Part shown: piece by piece, positions 14,592 to 15,749 of the stretch
Layout of the letters: the number at the start of each line of letters is the position of its first letter
How positions within the stretch are numbered: the stretch's first letter is position 1
From: Betaproteobacteria bacterium
GTDB taxonomy: Bacteria > Pseudomonadota > Gammaproteobacteria > Burkholderiales > SG8-39
NCBI GenBank assembly: GCA_011391185.1
Contig: JAABRB010000041.1
Span: 1-15,749 of the forward strand
Direction of reading: 5' to 3'
Length of the DNA: 15,749 nucleotides
Translations under genes and position numbers: made by a program
Notes under the pieces: generated by a model
What the model was told of the DNA's origin: nothing
The model's input: only the letters and a program-made list of their open reading frames with translations
Databases searched by the model: none

Positions 14592-14972
14592 TCACGCGTT
14601 CCCAGACTCGCCGGACTGCTGTGCCGCGATCTCCCGGTGAACCTCTTCCATGTCCACCTTCTTCGCCTGCTTCACCACCTCCGAAAGCATCGCAGGCGGC
14701 ACCGCTCCGGCTTCCGCGTACAGAATCACCTTGTCGCGGAAGAACATGAGGGTCGGGATTGAGCGGATATTGAAGGTGGCGGCAAGCTCCTGTTGCTCCT
14801 CGGTGTTCACCTTGCCAAATACGACGTCGGCGTGCAGGGTGGACTCTGCCTCGAAAGTCGGCGCGAACGATCGGCACGGCGCGCACCAGGGCGCCCAGAA
14901 ATCGATGACGACCATGTCGTTATCTTTGACGACCTGCTCGAAGTTCTCTTTCGTGAGCTCGATGGTTGCCAC
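14592..14972 (-). CDS. Thioredoxin-family protein with WCAPC active site
   Basis: This is a cytosolic thiol-disulfide oxidoreductase by family. The 126-residue product has the thioredoxin fold landmarks: strand VVIDFWAPWC, active-site C30 and C33 in WCAPC, and the cis-proline loop IRSIPTLMFF. It is longer than classical thioredoxin (about 108) by a charged tail KKVDMEEVHREIAAQ, a form I recall in many proteobacteria. The middle CxxC residues are AP rather than the GP of Trx1, a small change that can alter redox potential. The start is taken as GTG 14972 rather than ATG 14978: GGGAGG at 14985-14980 stands only one base before the ATG but seven before the GTG, and the GTG gives the family beginning MATIELTKENFEQ. 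The frame continues upstream to 15131, but that part has no family resemblance and overlaps the gluQ start. Divergent from gluQ. Confidence 0.9.
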   Translation of the reverse strand: MATIELTKENFEQVVKDNDMVVIDFWAPWCAPCRSFAPTFEAESTLHADVVFGKVNTEEQQELAATFNIRSIPTLMFFRDKVILYAEAGAVPPAMLSEVVKQAKKVDMEEVHREIAAQQSGESGNA

Positions 14973-14979
14973 GTGCATG

Positions 14980-14985
14980 CCTCCC
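14980..14985 (-). promoter_or_regulatory. Ribosome binding site that decides the thioredoxin start
   Basis: GGGAGG on the minus strand is spaced seven bases from GTG (14972-14970) but only one base from the in-frame ATG (14978-14976), which argues for GTG initiation. Confidence 0.7.
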
Positions 14986-15029
14986 GCGATTGCGCCCCGC
15001 CAATCGTGCCTGCCATTTTCCTGCTGGCG

Positions 15030-15038
15030 ATTATAGCA
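15030..15038 (-). promoter_or_regulatory. Extended -10 promoter for the thioredoxin-family gene
   Basis: The minus strand reads TGC-TATAAT: a perfect -10 hexamer (15035-15030) with a TGn extension (15038-15036). No good -35 is visible at 16-18 bp, as is common with extended -10 promoters. Transcription would start near 15023, giving a leader of about 50 bases. Confidence 0.55.
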
Positions 15039-15120
15039 GTCGCGAAAGTGCGCATCGGCCGCGTCCATCCCGGAATCGGGTTCGCATCGTGCAATTTCCA
15101 CGGCATCATACGAACTACCC

Positions 15121-15749
15121 ATGCCCGGCACATCGCAGGAATCCCGGCCCTACCGGGGGCGCTTTGCCCCGTCCCCCACCGGTCCGCTGCACTTCGGCTC
15201 GCTCGTCGCGGCGGTCGGTAGTCACGCCGACGCACGCGCGTCGCACGGCGAATGGTTCGTTCGCATGGAAGACCTCGACCCGCCGCGCGAGGTGCCCGGC
15301 GCGGCGGGCGCCATCCTGGGGGCACTCGAGGCGATCGGTATGGAATGGGATGGCGCGGTGCGCTACCAGAGCACGCGGATGGAGGCGTATCGGGAAGCGT
15401 TGGACCGCCTCGCCGCGGCTGAATCGACCTACCCATGCGCTTGCACGCGAAGGGAAATCGCCGACTCCGTGCTCCGCTTCGGGTCCGCGTCGACAGGCGA
15501 AGTTGTGTATCCGGGCACGTGCCGCGACGGCGTCCCGACCGGGCGCACGCCGCGCTCGACGCGGTTGCGCGTGGGCGACGCCATGATCGAATTCGACGAC
15601 GCGGTGCAGGGACGCATGCACCAGCATCTCGGCCACGCGGTCGGCGACTTCGTGCTGCGCCGGGCGGATGGCCACTTCGCCTATCAGCTGGCAGCTGTCG
15701 TCGATGACGCCGACCAGGGCATCACGGACGTCGTGCGCGGCGCCGACCT
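15121..15749 (+). CDS. gluQ: Glutamyl-Q tRNA(Asp) synthetase (3' end beyond window)
   Basis: GluQRS is a truncated glutamyl-tRNA synthetase paralogue that attaches glutamate to the queuosine base at position 34 of tRNA(Asp), in the cytosol. Translating from ATG 15121 gives 209 residues and runs off the window; the family is about 290-310 long. The class I signature region RFAPSPTGPLHFGSL (14-28) is present, with HFGS in place of HIGH, followed by RMEDLDPPREVPGAA. The zinc-site residues of the family are all here: C106 and C108 in YPCACTRRE, Y130 and C134 in YPGTC. The KMSKS-like motif would lie past the edge. Discriminating from GltX: the zinc-site pattern and the DPPREVPGAA block are GluQ features. 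No clear ribosome binding site precedes the ATG, so the exact start is the weakest part of the call. Divergent from the thioredoxin gene across a 148-bp gap. Confidence 0.94.
   Translation, partial: MPGTSQESRPYRGRFAPSPTGPLHFGSLVAAVGSHADARASHGEWFVRMEDLDPPREVPGAAGAILGALEAIGMEWDGAVRYQSTRMEAYREALDRLAAAESTYPCACTRREIADSVLRFGSASTGEVVYPGTCRDGVPTGRTPRSTRLRVGDAMIEFDDAVQGRMHQHLGHAVGDFVLRRADGHFAYQLAAVVDDADQGITDVVRGAD

Noticed and set aside
13682..14749. Plus-strand open frame of about 355 codons antisense to the GGDEF gene and running into the thioredoxin gene
   Set aside because: It has the same antisense composition, ignores the boundary between two real minus-strand genes, and has no recognisable domain.
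14979..15131. Upstream extension of the thioredoxin-family protein by about 51 codons beyond ATG 14978
   Set aside because: The extra part has no signal peptide or thioredoxin resemblance, overlaps the gluQ start and contains the extended -10 promoter.
1..15749. CRISPR array, insertion sequence, tRNA or phage gene
   Set aside because: No regularly spaced direct repeats, transposase motifs, tRNA cloverleaf or phage proteins were recognised on either strand.

Overview
The window comes from a GC-rich chromosome. By protein resemblance and gene order it is most likely a betaproteobacterium. The order dut-coaBC diverging from radC-rpmB-rpmG, followed by a membrane fatty-acid desaturase, an RsmB/NOP-type RNA methyltransferase and purN, matches what I recall for betaproteobacterial genomes. 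ClpA, L28, L33, PurN, CoaBC and GluQ are all of proteobacterial type. I cannot name a genus. A two-gene sulfide dehydrogenase module suggests an organism that can take electrons from reduced sulfur.

Layout. The window opens inside clpA (+, 3' three quarters). Next is a compact fccA-fccB pair (+): a monohaem periplasmic cytochrome c and a Tat-exported flavoprotein of flavocytochrome c sulfide dehydrogenase. The fccB-dut convergence holds about 190 bp packed with perfect hairpins, the least ordinary DNA in the window. The housekeeping block follows: dut and coaBC (-), radC, rpmB and rpmG (+), with a clear sigma-70-type promoter before rpmB and a bidirectional terminator after rpmG. From 6741 to 14972 every gene is on the minus strand. 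Listed by rising coordinate they are the desaturase, the RNA methyltransferase, purN, a TraB/GumN-family exported protein, a YhhW-type pirin, a large membrane PAS-GGDEF protein, and a thioredoxin-family protein. The window closes inside gluQ (+), which diverges from the thioredoxin gene.

How the genes relate. FccA and FccB should form one periplasmic enzyme: FccB oxidises sulfide at a covalently bound FAD next to a redox disulfide, and FccA takes the electrons. CoaBC and dut share a transcript (their stop and start codons overlap by one base), as do rpmB and rpmG, and probably purN and the methyltransferase. ClpA is the unfoldase of ClpAP. The PAS-GGDEF protein is a likely diguanylate cyclase with an intact product-inhibition site.

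Nothing here amounts to a clearly new defence, mobile or biosynthetic system. No tRNA or rRNA gene, CRISPR array, insertion sequence or phage gene was recognised. The points most worth a second look are the hairpin array at 3572-3762, the Tat-lipoprotein form of FccB, the unclassified six-helix domain of the GGDEF protein, the C-terminal extension of the desaturase, and the tandem repeat that duplicates the ribosome binding site of the pirin gene. Promoters, start sites and operon calls were read by eye.
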